A stretch of DNA of 64,000 nucleotides from Zerene cesonia (taxonomy: Eukaryota > Arthropoda > Insecta > Lepidoptera > Pieridae). The position numbers were made by a program, and so were the translations under genes. The notes under the pieces are model-generated. The model was not told the origin of the DNA. It did no database searches and worked only from the letters and a program-made list of their open reading frames with translations. The stretch is taken from positions 1,054,001 to 1,118,000 of the forward strand of contig NC_052103.1 in assembly GCF_012273895.1 (NCBI RefSeq). The letters run 5' to 3'. Below, one piece after another: positions 23,024 through 34,500 of the stretch (positions within the stretch are counted from its first letter, which is position 1; each line of letters starts with the position of its first letter).

Positions 23024-23184
23024 ACTAGCGGTCCGCCCCGGCTTCGCCCGTGGTACATATATAGCCTAAACCCTTCCTCAATAAATAGTCTATTTAACAC
23101 TGAAATAATTTTTCAAATCGGACCAGTAGTTCTTGAGATTAGTGGGTTCAAAGAAACAAACAAACTCTTCAGCTTTATAATATT
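23024..23184 (-). mobile_element. Helitron-like element, family HLE-C
   Basis: CTAGCGGTCCGCCCCGGCTT starts the block; TTTTTCAAATCGGACCAGTA is the shared internal motif, also seen at 37617. It runs straight into a truncated SINE. Confidence 0.55.
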
Positions 23185-23367
23185 GCACATGTGGATAACA
23201 TCGCCACTGCTTAAGAACAGTGAAGGAAAACATCGTGAGGAAACCGGCATGTCCAAGAATCAAAAGTTCGACGACATGTGACATCTGCCAACCCGCACGT
23301 GGCCAGCTTGTTAGATTATGGCCTGAACCCCCAACAGTGGGAAAATATATGTGTTGATGATGATTAT
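23185..23367 (+). mobile_element. tRNA-derived SINE, 5'-truncated
   Basis: Contains only the 3' half from GCACATGTGGATAACATC to the TGATGATGA tail. The pol III promoter is absent, as in a truncated retrotransposed copy. Confidence 0.7.
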
Positions 23368-23999
23368 GACTGTTGCATTGTGGTTAATGTTTATTAAGAC
23401 ACACAGTTTTTTACATTCTTTCTCTCTTTGTTTTAAAGGTGATAATTGCTATATGCATGTGTGTGATGTCCTATTTTAATTCGGCCAAGTTCACACACAG
23501 TTTTGTTTTTTTGTAAAAGACTTTAATTTCAAGTCTATGAGAAATTAAAATTTTTTTTTTATTTGATACATACATTTTATACATTTATGTATAAATATAT
23601 GAAATTGTATGTAATAATTTCATTTAGTTTTTTTGTCCCAGCAAGGAATCTAACCGATTACTAAACAATTACTGATTCCCTATTATAGTTAGTGTTAGTT
23701 AAAGCAGGAAAACAGATAACGTAATACTAAACTGCACAAAATCGTTTAAATCAAAACTTTGAATTTGATACTCAGTTAGTGATTTTGTAATTTTGCTTTT
23801 ATATTAATCTAACGTCGTTTTAATTAAATATAATCGTAGTTATTAAGTAAATAGGAACAATATTTGTAAATTCACATATATATATATTTAATGTCTGTAT
23901 GTATATGTTAAGCAATTAGCTTTTCCCTATTAATGTGACAAAGGTAATTATTCGAGCTTATGTTAGAAACCTGCTTAATCTATATCCTGTCAACAAGTT

Positions 24000-24090
24000 G
24001 TTCTATCCGAGCTGATGGTTCGTCTGACGGTATACGATCGCCTGATGGTAAATGAGCATTTGCAGATGTAAGGTCTCTGAAAATGCGTTT
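24000..24090 (-). repeat. REP-2 3' fragment
   Basis: The reverse complement shows GCTCATTTACCATCAGGCGA followed by a CAGACGAACC block, as in the 3' end of the family. Confidence 0.5.
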
Positions 24091-24120
24091 CCCGCTTTTA
24101 TGTAACGGAATCCTATTCCT

Positions 24121-24321
24121 TCCTACTGATATTATAAATGCAAAAGTTTGTAAGGATGTGTGTATGTTTGTTACTCTTTCACGCAAAACAATACTGAATC
24201 GATTGCAATGAAATTTTGTACGTAGATAGCTGGACAACTGGAATAACATGTAGGCAACTTTTTATCCCGATATTCCTACGGGATACGGACGTACGCGGGT
24301 GAAACCGCGGGGCACAGCTAG
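24121..24321 (+). mobile_element. Helitron-like element HLE-A
   Basis: TCCTACTGATATTATAAATG to GGCACAGCTAG before T, with the usual CGCGGGTGAAACCGCG hairpin. It lies between two REP-2 fragments. Confidence 0.7.
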
Positions 24322-24334
24322 TATAATATGAAAT

Positions 24335-24525
24335 GATGAATGACGGGAGTAAAGGAATGAACTGGGAAGGGTAAGGAAGAGGATACGAGCCTCTGGCTCC
24401 CCCACACACACAGTGCATTAGCAAGCTGCTATTTCACACCGCTTCTCTATGGGGGTGTGGTACCTTCGCCGGCACGAACTGCCCCAATCCGTGTAGAATT
24501 CGGAAGCTTGCTCGATTCCTACATT
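24335..24525 (-). repeat. REP-2 interspersed repeat fragment
   Basis: The reverse complement has GAGCAAGCTTCCGAATTCTA, GGGGCAGTTCGTGCCGGCGA and GTGTGAAATAGCAGC in the order of the family. Confidence 0.6.
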
Positions 24526-24662
24526 AGGATAATAAATTTGATACAACATAAAAACAGACAAACAGACAAAACGCAAGACACTAAGATGAGTTCAATTCAA
24601 AACAACTTCGTTAGGGGTTAAAATAAGTAAAATCTAAAAGTGGAACGTAATCCTTATGGGTG

Positions 24663-24683
24663 GTGCGACGTTGCCGCGCCGCG
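24663..24683 (+). promoter_or_regulatory. CpG motif GCGACGTTGCC, copy 2
   Basis: The exact 11-mer at 24665-24675 continues as GTTGCCGCGCCGCG. A CG-rich patch extends to about 24790 (AATCGCCGGGG and AGCGACGGTGAGCGCGG). Confidence 0.45.
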
Positions 24684-25225
24684 TTCGCATTCATCGCAGT
24701 ACGCTGAGCCATTCACCGCACTAATAGTTACCCGAGCTTGAATCGCCGGGGAAAGCGACGGTGAGCGCGGTCTGTCTTGGATGGGTGAAAATAGTTCAGA
24801 TGTTCTATACGTACTTTTGAATCATTGTGTATATTGATGAAATTGGCAAATTATAATTAATAGTCTATAAATATCCATATTAGATCCATTTTGCAACACT
24901 TGAGACTTGAAAGTTAAAAAACTACATACCTATATAATAATTACTTCTATTCCTGAACGGTTTATTTTAACTTCAGATCCAGCAATCACGAGCATCGTGC
25001 TGATTTGATCGAGAATAAGGGAGATACGTAAAAATCGATAAATCCTAAAATCGGTAATCAAGCTATGTTTAAATTTTGGCAAAAGGTATGAGACGTATCC
25101 ATTTGACATTATAATTACGCAGATGCCTGCACGTGGACAAATATTATAAATGCAGATTTTAGGAGGAGCTACTTGGAATCAATTTGCTACTATATAATAT
25201 CAGGCAAGCGAAACCGGGGTGGAGT

Positions 25226-25391
25226 CAGTGGCGTAGCTAGGGGGACAAGGGCCCTGGTGCACAGAGAAAGAATCGGGCCCTCCTCCCATCTTTCCGCCTT
25301 TTCCCTCTTTCAAAGCTGAGGTAAGAGGGCCCCCTGAGCTCCGGGGCCCTGGTGCACTGCACCACCTGGCCCTATGATAGCTACGCCACTG
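25226..25391. mobile_element. hAT-type miniature transposon (MITE), 166 bp
   Basis: The termini CAGTGGCGTAGCTA and TAGCTACGCCACTG are perfect 14-bp inverted repeats. They are flanked by GGTGGAGT (25218-25225) and GGTGGAGA (25392-25399), an 8-bp target duplication with one mismatch. TIRs starting CAGTGGCG and 8-bp duplications are hAT hallmarks. The inside is GC-rich with mirrored GGGCCCTGGTGCA-type blocks and no coding. Confidence 0.85.
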
Positions 25392-25685
25392 GGTGGAGAG
25401 CTAGTTCTAAAGAAATTTTCAAGTTATATCCATAACATATTTTACAGTTTGAATACATTTGGTTAAATTTCACGTAATAACTTTCCCGCGCATCTGCCTT
25501 ACATTGATATTTAGATAAACTTATATTATTATTTATCTTAGTATCACACGAAATTTTTATACTGTCGTATAAATCAAACAAACACATTCGCCTCTTAACA
25601 AGTAAATTTAAATTTTATTTCATGTCTGATAAATCCATTAGCTGCCCACCCTAGTCCATATATAAGTTAGATATGGACTATCAAT

Positions 25686-25918
25686 ATCATCAGCCTATAC
25701 ACGTTCCCACTGCTGGGACACACGCTTCCTATGAGGGTTTACGCCATAACGCACCGCGCTGGCCAGATACGGGCTGACAGATGTCACATGTCATCGAACT
25801 TCTTTAATCCTTGGACATGCCGGTGTTCCCTTCACCGTTTTGAGCAATGGTGATGTTATCTAATGCACGAAAAATCAATTTATTTCTTGCACGCTCATCT
25901 GGTCTCGAACACTCGACT
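25686..25918 (-). mobile_element. tRNA-derived SINE, 5'-truncated
   Basis: On the - strand it has part of box B (GTTCGAGACC, complement of 25901-25910) and the body to the TGATGATATTGA tail. Box A is missing. Its truncated end adjoins an HLE-A fragment. Confidence 0.65.
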
Positions 25919-25936
25919 TCTCGTTTATTAGATTGA

Positions 25937-26084
25937 GGTCTTTCACGCAAAAACTACTGAACGGATTGCAATGAAATTTGGTACGTAGACAGCTGGACAA
26001 CTGGAATAACATATAGGCAACATTTTATCCCGATATTCCTACGGGATACAGACTTACGCGGGTGTAACTGCGGGGCCCAGCTAG
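25937..26084 (+). mobile_element. HLE-A element, 5'-truncated
   Basis: Starts internally at TCTTTCACGCAAAAACTACT and ends GGGGCCCAGCTAG before T. Confidence 0.65.
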
Positions 26085-26278
26085 TATTATAATAAAACTC
26101 CAGAAGCGAAACAATATATCCCGAATAAAATGAACAAAAATACTTTACATTGCACAGGAGGGCCGACCTTCAGGCGCACAGCGGTAATTAGATCATCCCG
26201 CCTCCCCTCCCCATCCCTTTGCACCCTATATATATTAAATCATACTACCTTCTCTTTTCCTAAACATATATGACTGTA

Positions 26279-26455
26279 CTAGACGCTCGTCCCGGCTCCG
26301 CCCGGATATCAAGATTCCTGATTTAGGGAGGGACCATTTAATCGTGATTATCCTATCACCCCAGTGTTTTCATCAAAATCCATTCAGTAGTTTCAGTGTG
26401 ATTGACGGACAAACATCCAAACAAACAAACTTTCACATTTATAATATTACTGTGA
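26279..26455 (-). mobile_element. Helitron-like element HLE-D
   Basis: CTAGACGCTCGTCCCGGCTC at one end and TTTATAATATTACTGTGA at the other, in reverse orientation to the copies at 17337 and 28468. Confidence 0.6.
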
Positions 26456-26504
26456 TATTTAATATGACTTTACTATGACATGATATAGGTGAAGCTAATA
26501 ACGT

Positions 26505-26530
26505 GTGATCACACACACACGCACACACAA
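26505..26530. repeat. CA microsatellite
   Basis: A short run of CA units with one interruption. Confidence 0.7.
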
Positions 26531-26923
26531 ATCTGCGTGACAGCTTTTGTAGAAATTACCAATCTTCTTTTTTGTAATTTTTGTTAATTTATGTATAAAA
26601 TAAAGATGTTATAGTAAATACACTATTCGGAAAAGCCTCCGAGACACAGTGTTTTACTAGATCAGGAGCCTCAGGATTCATGACGTTATATCTGTAAGAT
26701 TATTGTGTGAGTAATGGTTTTTTTATCATTTATTATTGTTTAATGAAAGCGTGCTAAATATCATCAAAATCGGTAAAACTGTTCTTGCGCTACAATTAAT
26801 GCATCTGTCAAAGCTAGGTGGTAGCCATTACATACATACAAAACAACTTTGTAACAAAACTATTATCTGAGTTTTATTATGGTAATACCACAGATAATAT
26901 AATGCTGGTAATACTATAAGATA

Positions 26924-27100
26924 TCTACCCTAACCCGGCAAACGGTGTTCTGCCTTATTCTTATTATTTCGAGGTAAGAAAAATAGACGGTGGCTGATTC
27001 TCAGACCTATCGGATATGCACACAAAATTTCATTAGAATCGGTACAGCGATTTCGGAGGAGTATGGCAACTAGCATTACGACGAGCATTTATAATATTTA
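26924..27100 (-). mobile_element. Helitron-like element HLE-E, diverged
   Basis: CTACCCTAACCCGGCAAACG, an AGACCTATCGGATATGCACA block and a GGAGTATGGCAACTAGC block match the 661 copy. The CTAG end has decayed. Confidence 0.5.
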
Positions 27101-27565
27101 ACATATAATGATTAATATATGTGTACAGAGATAACCGAGGTTTTATGGCGACCTGTTTTTATACGATATAACTTTCAACACAAAGATTTCATACTATATC
27201 AAATGAAAAATAAGAAGCTAAGCAACTTTTAAACATAAAATAATATCTGTGGTATCAACAGTACTCTTTCAGTCACTCATTTCAATTGCAGCTTCGAATT
27301 TGGAACAAATATTTAAAAATATGTAGAACTACTAATATGTTTGGAGTACATCTTTTTGTACATATAAAGTCGTAGGCGTAGAATGTTGGTAATAAATGAT
27401 TCAGTGAGCATTAATTTGTAATAAAAACTTCGATAAAGAGATGAACTGCTGATTAAAATCGATTAAATGTTTAGGAATAAACACTGAGGTTACAATAAAG
27501 AGGTTTAAATACAGAGGACATATGGGCTAGTATTTCGCTACACAAGTTTGTAATGCGACCGAGCG

Positions 27566-27620
27566 GTCCGGCAACGCCGCGCGACCGACGACCTCAGCTT
27601 CGCCCCGGCGCGTCCCGAAA
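27566..27620. promoter_or_regulatory. CG-rich patch with a variant motif
   Basis: CCGGCAACGCCGCGCGACC is one base off the GGCAACGTCGC motif, followed by CGCCCCGGCGCGTCCCG. It stands out in an otherwise AT-rich, gene-free region. Confidence 0.3.
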
Positions 27621-27730
27621 GGTCATCTGTAACCGTTCCTGCATTACAGAATTGAAAGTGTTTTGCTTGTTCGTGATACGAAGTGTGGATTAATTGGATG
27701 CTAGTTCTGTATTTACGAATTTATTTACAA

Positions 27731-27948
27731 CTAGCTTTACGCCCGCGGCTTTACCCGCGTAGTCGCAGGAAAGATAGACACGGTGTTTGCCTCGCATGTT
27801 CCCGTTCCCGTGGGATCTCGATGAAAACTATCCTATGTCCGTCTCCTGGTTCTAAGCTACCTCTGCAAAAATTTCCATCCAAATCGGTTAATTCGTTCTT
27901 GAGTTAAAAAATAGTGTAACTAACACCGCTTTCTTTTATATATATAGA
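27731..27948 (-). mobile_element. Helitron-like element, separate family
   Basis: CTAGCTTTACGCCCGCGGCT at one end and TATATATATAGA before T at the other, with a CAAATCGGTTAATTCGTTCT block inside. Confidence 0.5.
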
Positions 27949-28057
27949 TTGATATAATATTTATTTTTAATAAAAATCTAAACTCCTGGATCTACTGAAC
28001 CGATTTTAAAAATTCTTTCACCAATATAAAGTAACTTTATCTGTGAGTGATATCCTA

Positions 28058-28262
28058 TCCTACTTAATATTATAAATGCGAATGTTTGTAAGGATGTGTG
28101 TGTGTTTGTTGCTCTATCACGCAAAAACTACTGAACCGATTGCAATGAAATTTGGTACGTAGATAGCTGAACAACTAGGCTAACTGAAGTATAGGCAACT
28201 TTATATCCCGATATTCCAACGGGATATGGACTTACGCAGGTGAAACCGCGGGGCGCAACTAG
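28058..28262 (+). mobile_element. Helitron-like element HLE-A
   Basis: TCCTACTTAATATTATAAAT after A to GGCGCAACTAG before T. Complete. Confidence 0.7.
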
Positions 28263-28467
28263 TAGGCTATATTTTACTTTTACCTGCAAGAACCTGGGCG
28301 GAGCCGGGTCGAAGCGCTAAGCGGTATAGCATAAATGTATAAATTGTACTGGCGGACTGGAAAGCGCTTAAATCTATAGGTTCAGGCTGAGACCAGACTA
28401 TTTAGTCGCTTTTAAAGGGTTTATCTAGAGTATTCTCATAAGCCCTCAGATAGTATACATGCATACA

Positions 28468-28676
28468 TCACACTAATATAATAAATGTGAACGTTTATTC
28501 ATTTGGATGCTTGTCCGTCAATCACGCTGAAACTACAGAACGGATTTTGATGAAATTTGGTATACAGACAGGGTATGAGCTGACTTGGGTGATAGGATAC
28601 TTCTATTCCGATTAAATGCTCCCTTGGGATGTAACAGGAATCTCGATATACAGGCGGAGCCGGGACGAGCATCTAG
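28468..28676 (+). mobile_element. Helitron-like element HLE-D
   Basis: TCACACTAATATAATAAATG to GGGACGAGCATCTAG before T. Nearly complete. Confidence 0.65.
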
Positions 28677-28699
28677 TACCGACATATACGTTAATATTT

Positions 28700-28800
28700 T
28701 GCACAAACTGGGTCAGCTCGCACCAGAGAAGGTACCGACCCCACATATAGGCGTGAAACAGCAAGCGAATGTATATAATTGCACCCCTTTCCTTACTTTT
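28700..28800 (+). repeat. REP-2 fragment
   Basis: AAACTGGGTCAGCTCGCACC and AGGCGTGAAACAGCAAGCGA match the 5' half of REP-2. Confidence 0.55.
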
Positions 28801-29184
28801 ACCTTTCTTTAAAGATAAGATGTCCTAGATAGTTCGCAATCCGTTTGCACATGCGTAAGCCACGATCCATCATACGACCTATCTTTGCCAACTCCAACAT
28901 AAAAAAATAACTATACGCTATTCATACAAGCCTGCATGACATGCATGACAGCATGACATGCATCGAAATAGCGGTTTGAAGCCATATTTTTGCCTGTTAC
29001 CAAATTTTAAGTGTTTTTAATCTGTATATTATTCTAGAATCTAGTTTAGATAAATTGGCTTCCTGATTGATAACATAACCACTACGATATATTAAAATGA
29101 AACGAATAATCACTGTTATTAGTTTCTATGAACTGAATTATAATTTATATTACACTCACTATTCATTTGTTAATTTATATTTAA

Positions 29185-29390
29185 CTAGCTGCGCCCCGCG
29201 GTTTCATCCGCGTGTGCCCGCATCCCATAGGAATTTCGAGATAAGAAGTAGCCTATGTGTTATTCAGTTGACCAGCTATCTACGTACCAAATTTCATTGC
29301 AATCGGTTGAGTAGTTCTTGCGTGAGAGTAACAAACACACACGCATCCTTGCAAACTTTCGCATTTACAATATTACTAATATTAGTAGGA
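29185..29390 (-). mobile_element. Helitron-like element HLE-A
   Basis: CTAGCTGCGCCCCGCGGTTT to ACTAATATTAGTAGGA before T, reverse orientation, complete. Confidence 0.7.
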
Positions 29391-29960
29391 TGGGATTAGT
29401 AGGATGTTAATAAACTTATGATGGCTACATAAAATACAACAAGTACAATACAAATTTACGCAAAATAAATTACTAACCAAAGATCGTTAGAAATATACAG
29501 ATTTTGTATTTCAATTTCGTTTATTACGAGAAGTCTGAAGGACGCCTAAGTTAACAGACAACCTCTGAAAAATACGTATCTGTATTAAGAATATGTAAAT
29601 ATGTACTGCTAAAAAGTTTGTTTGTTTGAATGTAAGGCACGGAATTATAAAGAAATAAAAAAAGATAAGAGTCTCATTTATAAAGACTTCCGAAAATGGA
29701 AATGCTTATAAAAATATGTATTTCTGGAATTAAAAAAAATGATTGTAGTGTGTGTCTTACTAGCGTTCCCTCCCGGCTTCAACCGAATCGAAAGTTAAAG
29801 TGAAAGTTGGTTGCCTGGTAGAGTACACTTATAAGTGATAAGGCCGCTTTCTGTGCTGTATCTCCTTTTTTTAGTATAAGTTTTGTTTTTGTATTTTGTT
29901 GGCAGCACAATAAAGTGTTTAAATAAATAAATAAGAATATAATTATATTACTCTACTATA

Positions 29961-30162
29961 TCCTACTATATTATAAATGCGAAAATTTGTAAGGATGTGT
30001 GTGTGTTTGTTGCACTTTCACGCAAAAACTACTGAACCGATTGCAATGAAATTTGGTACGTAGACAGCAGGACAAGTGGAATAACATAACATAGGCAACT
30101 TTTTATCCCGATATTCCTATGGGATACGGACTTACGCGGGTAAAACCGCGGGGTGCAGCTAG
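29961..30162 (+). mobile_element. Helitron-like element HLE-A
   Basis: TCCTACTATATTATAAATGC after A to GGGTGCAGCTAG before T. Complete, with a small internal duplication of 'ataacata'. Confidence 0.7.
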
Positions 30163-31195
30163 TAATTATGTATTTTCATATTTAATAGATATAGGAATGG
30201 ACTTGAAATTAGTACGCATACAAACATTCATTTGGCATCATTTAAAATTATAACATTCATATTATCATGTGATATAAAATTAATTTCCCAAATATTTGTA
30301 CTCATAATATCACTTCATATATTTTTTTAAGGTCTGAGAAATTTGGTTTAATAAATTCAATGACACGTGTAGAAAAATTTAACTAAATTTATAATTTCTT
30401 TTATGTATGCAGCCAGCTGCTGTTTTTACAATATTCATTAAAGTTAAAGTTAGCTAATGAAATAGTTGTAAAATTATTCAAACCAGTTTTAGATATCTTT
30501 TTCATCCATTAAATAATCTCATTCCAAAATAATATACCACATCTTTGAATATTTAATTATTTTAATGCAACAAAAATGCTATCTAAATCTATAAGATAAT
30601 GCTTTGCTTATGGACTTATTTGTTATTTTTTAGTCAGGCGTACCAATTTTTTGCTTTAATATTTTTAAATTATACCCAACCTAATTCGTGTATAAATAAG
30701 AGTAGTAAGAGTAGTTTAAGCGACCTAGCACGTTAAATTTAGAAAACCTATTACATAAATAATCATCAAATAATGTTAAACGTATTATGACGGATTTAAC
30801 CTATATAAATAAATAACCTCAATATTTCTCTACAGTTTACAAAATCACATGCAAGTTATACAAATTGCATTATAAAAACGTGTGTCTACAATTTAAGCTA
30901 AGGTAAAACACATTTAATCCACCTTTTATCATTACAATCACTACCGACCACGTGCAGACCTGGCGACTTGGGATTCTCGAGACGAGAGCGGTCTCCATTC
31001 TCCGCCGCTCGACCCGTCGAACACCTTTCGCGCTTTCCAAACTCGACGGTTACAGCGTACATTGATGACACACATTCAAGTGTCGCAGGTCTCCCGGTCC
31101 TCAGTCCTTGCCATCTGAACAATTGTTTTCACATAGAAATCCCATAAGTACACCGTGATAAAACATTTCGTACAACGTGGCGTAACATACCAAAT
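30163..31195. other. AT-rich stretch grading into a CpG-rich promoter
   Basis: No gene is visible up to about 30900. From 30950 the sequence becomes CG-rich (CGAGACGAGAGCGGTCTCC, CCGCCGCTCGACCCGTCGAA), leading into the promoter at 31196. Confidence 0.4.
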
Positions 31196-31347
31196 ACCAT
31201 TCTATCTGTCTCGCTCGCGCGCCTGCGTCCCTCTCGACTCCGCCCCCCTCCGACCGCCGCGCCGCCTGGCGGCCGAACCGCGAAACAAACTATACACCGT
31301 TGCCACTCCGTACTTATAATTTCGCTAGACGTAAATTTCATCGGAAA
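31196..31347 (+). promoter_or_regulatory. CpG-rich promoter of a + strand gene
   Basis: CTCGCTCGCGCGCCTGCGTC, CTCCGCCCCCCTCCGACCG and GCCGCGCCGCCTGGCGGCCG form the strongest CpG cluster in the window. An initiator-like ACAGTTC lies at 31347-31353, and a consensus splice donor follows at 31540. There is no TATA box at the expected place. Confidence 0.5.
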
Positions 31348-31539
31348 CAGTTCAATGGACTTTGTAAATCCCGAAACGTATCAAGTAACGTGTAACACGT
31401 GGTAATCTAAGAAAGTGGTGTTTCAAAATCTGTTATTTATCAATATATGTGTATTAAAAAGTGATAATATAGCATCCGCGCGTGTGAGAATCGTGACTAA
31501 GTCCCGTTGGAAGATTCTGCGTCCGTTTTAGGTTTAAAG
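31348..31539 (+). other. Putative non-coding first exon (5' UTR)
   Basis: It ends with AAAG/GTAAGT, a perfect consensus donor at 31540. The stretch has no open frame of note, so it would be leader sequence. The next plausible acceptor on this strand is at 35884. The start coordinate is a guess from the initiator-like sequence. Confidence 0.4.
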
Positions 31540-34500
31540 GTAAGTGCGATAAGTTTATAACGTTAGGGAAAGTAGGAGAAATGTGTCGAAAAGCGCTATA
31601 TGTGAATAAAAGTGTGTTTGCTAGTCGATGTACTTTTGGTGTTTCGTCATAGTAGCTGAGTAGGTAACTGCGTAAAATGATGTCAGTTGTCTCGAATCAG
31701 CTACGATAGATTCATTTTTGTGGTCAGTTTAACTGTTGGCTGCACGTGCAAAGTTATGTAAGACGATAAACTAATCAAGAAGTGTACGCGTTATTTTTGT
31801 CCCGATGCTCTTTGGTGGCTAAAATAACTGCAATCGACACCAATGAGATGTGGTTCTTGAGAACGGGCAGGCTGGGTCCGCTCACAGAATGGGCCTACAA
31901 GGCTACAACCGCCTCTCACTAACATAAATCAAGTTAGAACATGTTAACCAGCTATTTGTCGTGAATCTTCACATTTCGTCTGAAAACCTTACGAAGTATC
32001 TACGTTATTATAATATTGTGAATTGTAAAAACCACGCTTAGACGAAACACCAAATACAGAGCTATAAAAAGACAAAGTAATAACAAAAATAAAAATAACA
32101 TAATATAGTCATCGCAAAAGTACAAGTTATATCGTGCAATTACAAAAATAATCTTATAATCATTATCATAATAAAGAAATGTTAATCTAATCACTCATTA
32201 ACTTTAAACATTTGCGATAATGACGTGAAGTTATTTAATCAAATTTCGAACAAACACATTACTGAAACTCTATTATCAAATACTACAGTAACATTGTAAT
32301 AATAAAAACCTGTAATCAATGGGTACTCACACTTACTTCACAAAGATTAAGAAAATAACGCCTATATTTTTCTCTCTCAAGTATATGTATGACTGTAAGT
32401 CCCTACTGTCTATTTCGGGACAAATTTTGTTAAAGGAAATTTTATACTAATAGTGTCAGCATATACTGAATTATTTCGATTAAGTGCGTACCGTAAAATA
32501 TCATGCTTGGAACTATTTAAAAACACATATTCGTTATTATCGCAGCTAGTCATATAGATTTCCCACGAAATATATAAATATGACCAAAAAGTCAATTTAT
32601 GCCACTAACTAGACAACAACTATCTCACCGTTTTTCAATTTATATACAGTTAACGATATATTTCATTTTCAACCGACTTCAAAAAAGGACGGTATCAATT
32701 CAACTGTTTTTTGAGACCCAATTGTGATAATTTTTTATTTGATATCTGTGATCCAATTTAAATTCGGTCTAGTCATGACACTTTGAAGGCAGTTTCGTTT
32801 TTTAAAAATAATTATTTACGTGACATTTTATATAATAAATATAAATAACGATAGCGGAATGTACTAAAAGAAGATATAAAGATACGCAGACCGTGGCTAT
32901 ATGGCACAATACACATTGTAACTAATTCATCTCTAAATTGGCGTGTGGCCAAGCTAACGAAATATCAACAAAAATTCAAGTATTCCTTTCAATTATTTAG
33001 CGTGATAAATTTAATGTATGTGGTGTAAATAAAGCTTAGAAGTTATTTTTATATACTGAATACTAGTGCTGCGCGTCGACTTCGTCCGAGTTGTGTATAT
33101 TTGGTATCGTGACTAACTTATGGACCTATCGTGATAACCTTTATGGATATTAGAAATTACGGTGTCTGACTATTACGCTTAAACGGCTAAAGCAATGAAC
33201 CAATTTTGATAAAATTTCAAATGTAAATAAATAGTTAAAACAAGGTTACATACACACCTATATATAAACCAAGCTATGTACATAGGCTTCTAGATTAAGA
33301 AACTTTTTGCTCCTAGTTTATTTTATTTAAAACTAGCCGTTTGCCCTGGCTTCACCCGTGGTACATTCTTTTGACTCCCATATGAGAGCCTTCCTTGTGT
33401 CTTACAAAATCGTTTAAAAATGCATTTAAAATGAGTTGGTCGAGCCAGTCTCGAGTTGTACGCTTAGCAACACATTAGGTTATTCATTTTTATTTATACT
33501 GATTAAATAAATATGCCATACTAATTTTGATACCCTTTGGTACAATGGTTAGTGCAAGCGTAACTTAGAGGTTCTGCATTTAGAGAAAGAAGAAAAAAAG
33601 AACAATTTATTTTAACACACACAAATAGTAACAATACATAAAAACAAAAAATGCAATAAAAAAAATACAAGAGAATGAAAAAAAAATAAATATAAATGAT
33701 ATGTGGTTGCGTGCGCCAAAAAAGGATGCCACTCAGTATATTTGAGGAAGAACACCTCAATACTGATTTATACCTCATTTGATACCACGTAAAGATGAAA
33801 ATAGTGACTATGTGCTTGCCCATAAATAAATCGTATTGTAACAATAGAAACGATAGCATTTGTGCAAGAATCGCATTTTTATCGATCTAGCCGTTCCTAA
33901 TAAGTAACAATTTCCAGAAGCTCGTCACGTTCTCAGTCAGATCACTTCAGATCCAAAAATGGGACTAAATGAGAACAATTTACTAATGCACACAAAAACT
34001 ATCACGTCCATCAGTTGAAAACCCACAGATTTATGTAATAACGAAACCAAAAAAAATGAACGAATTGAAAACCCTCTTCGATTTTGTGAACGTTGGTTAA
34101 AAAGTTTATAGTCAGTAGAAAGGTACTGGGGGTGACATGGCCTTACCTTCCTGGTCCAAGTCGGTGTTAGCCCAAGCGATCTCGTCCTATCCAAACGTAA
34201 TATTTATGAAGATCGGAGATTTTTTTGTTTGTATGATTGTTGCAATTTAATTCAAATTAATATTTAACCGATCCCTTTAATACCTTTGTCATGAGAAAAT
34301 TTTATTTCTCAACACATTACATGGGCGGTATTTTATATTATGTATTGTTCATTTTATATATCTTTTAAATACCAAAAGTTTGTAGAATTGACAACGATCC
34401 CAATATACTGTGATGCTATGAGTTTAGTGTAGTTAATCATTACATAGTATAAAACAAAATCGCTTTCCGCCCCTATGTATACTTAAATCCTTAAAACTCT

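Noticed and set aside
30898..31341. Two - strand ORFs at the CpG promoter
   Set aside because: They coincide with CG-rich promoter DNA and have no recognisable product.
33521..33859. 112-codon - strand ORF rich in Phe, Tyr and Leu
   Set aside because: Low-complexity translation of an A/T-rich tract; no evidence of coding.
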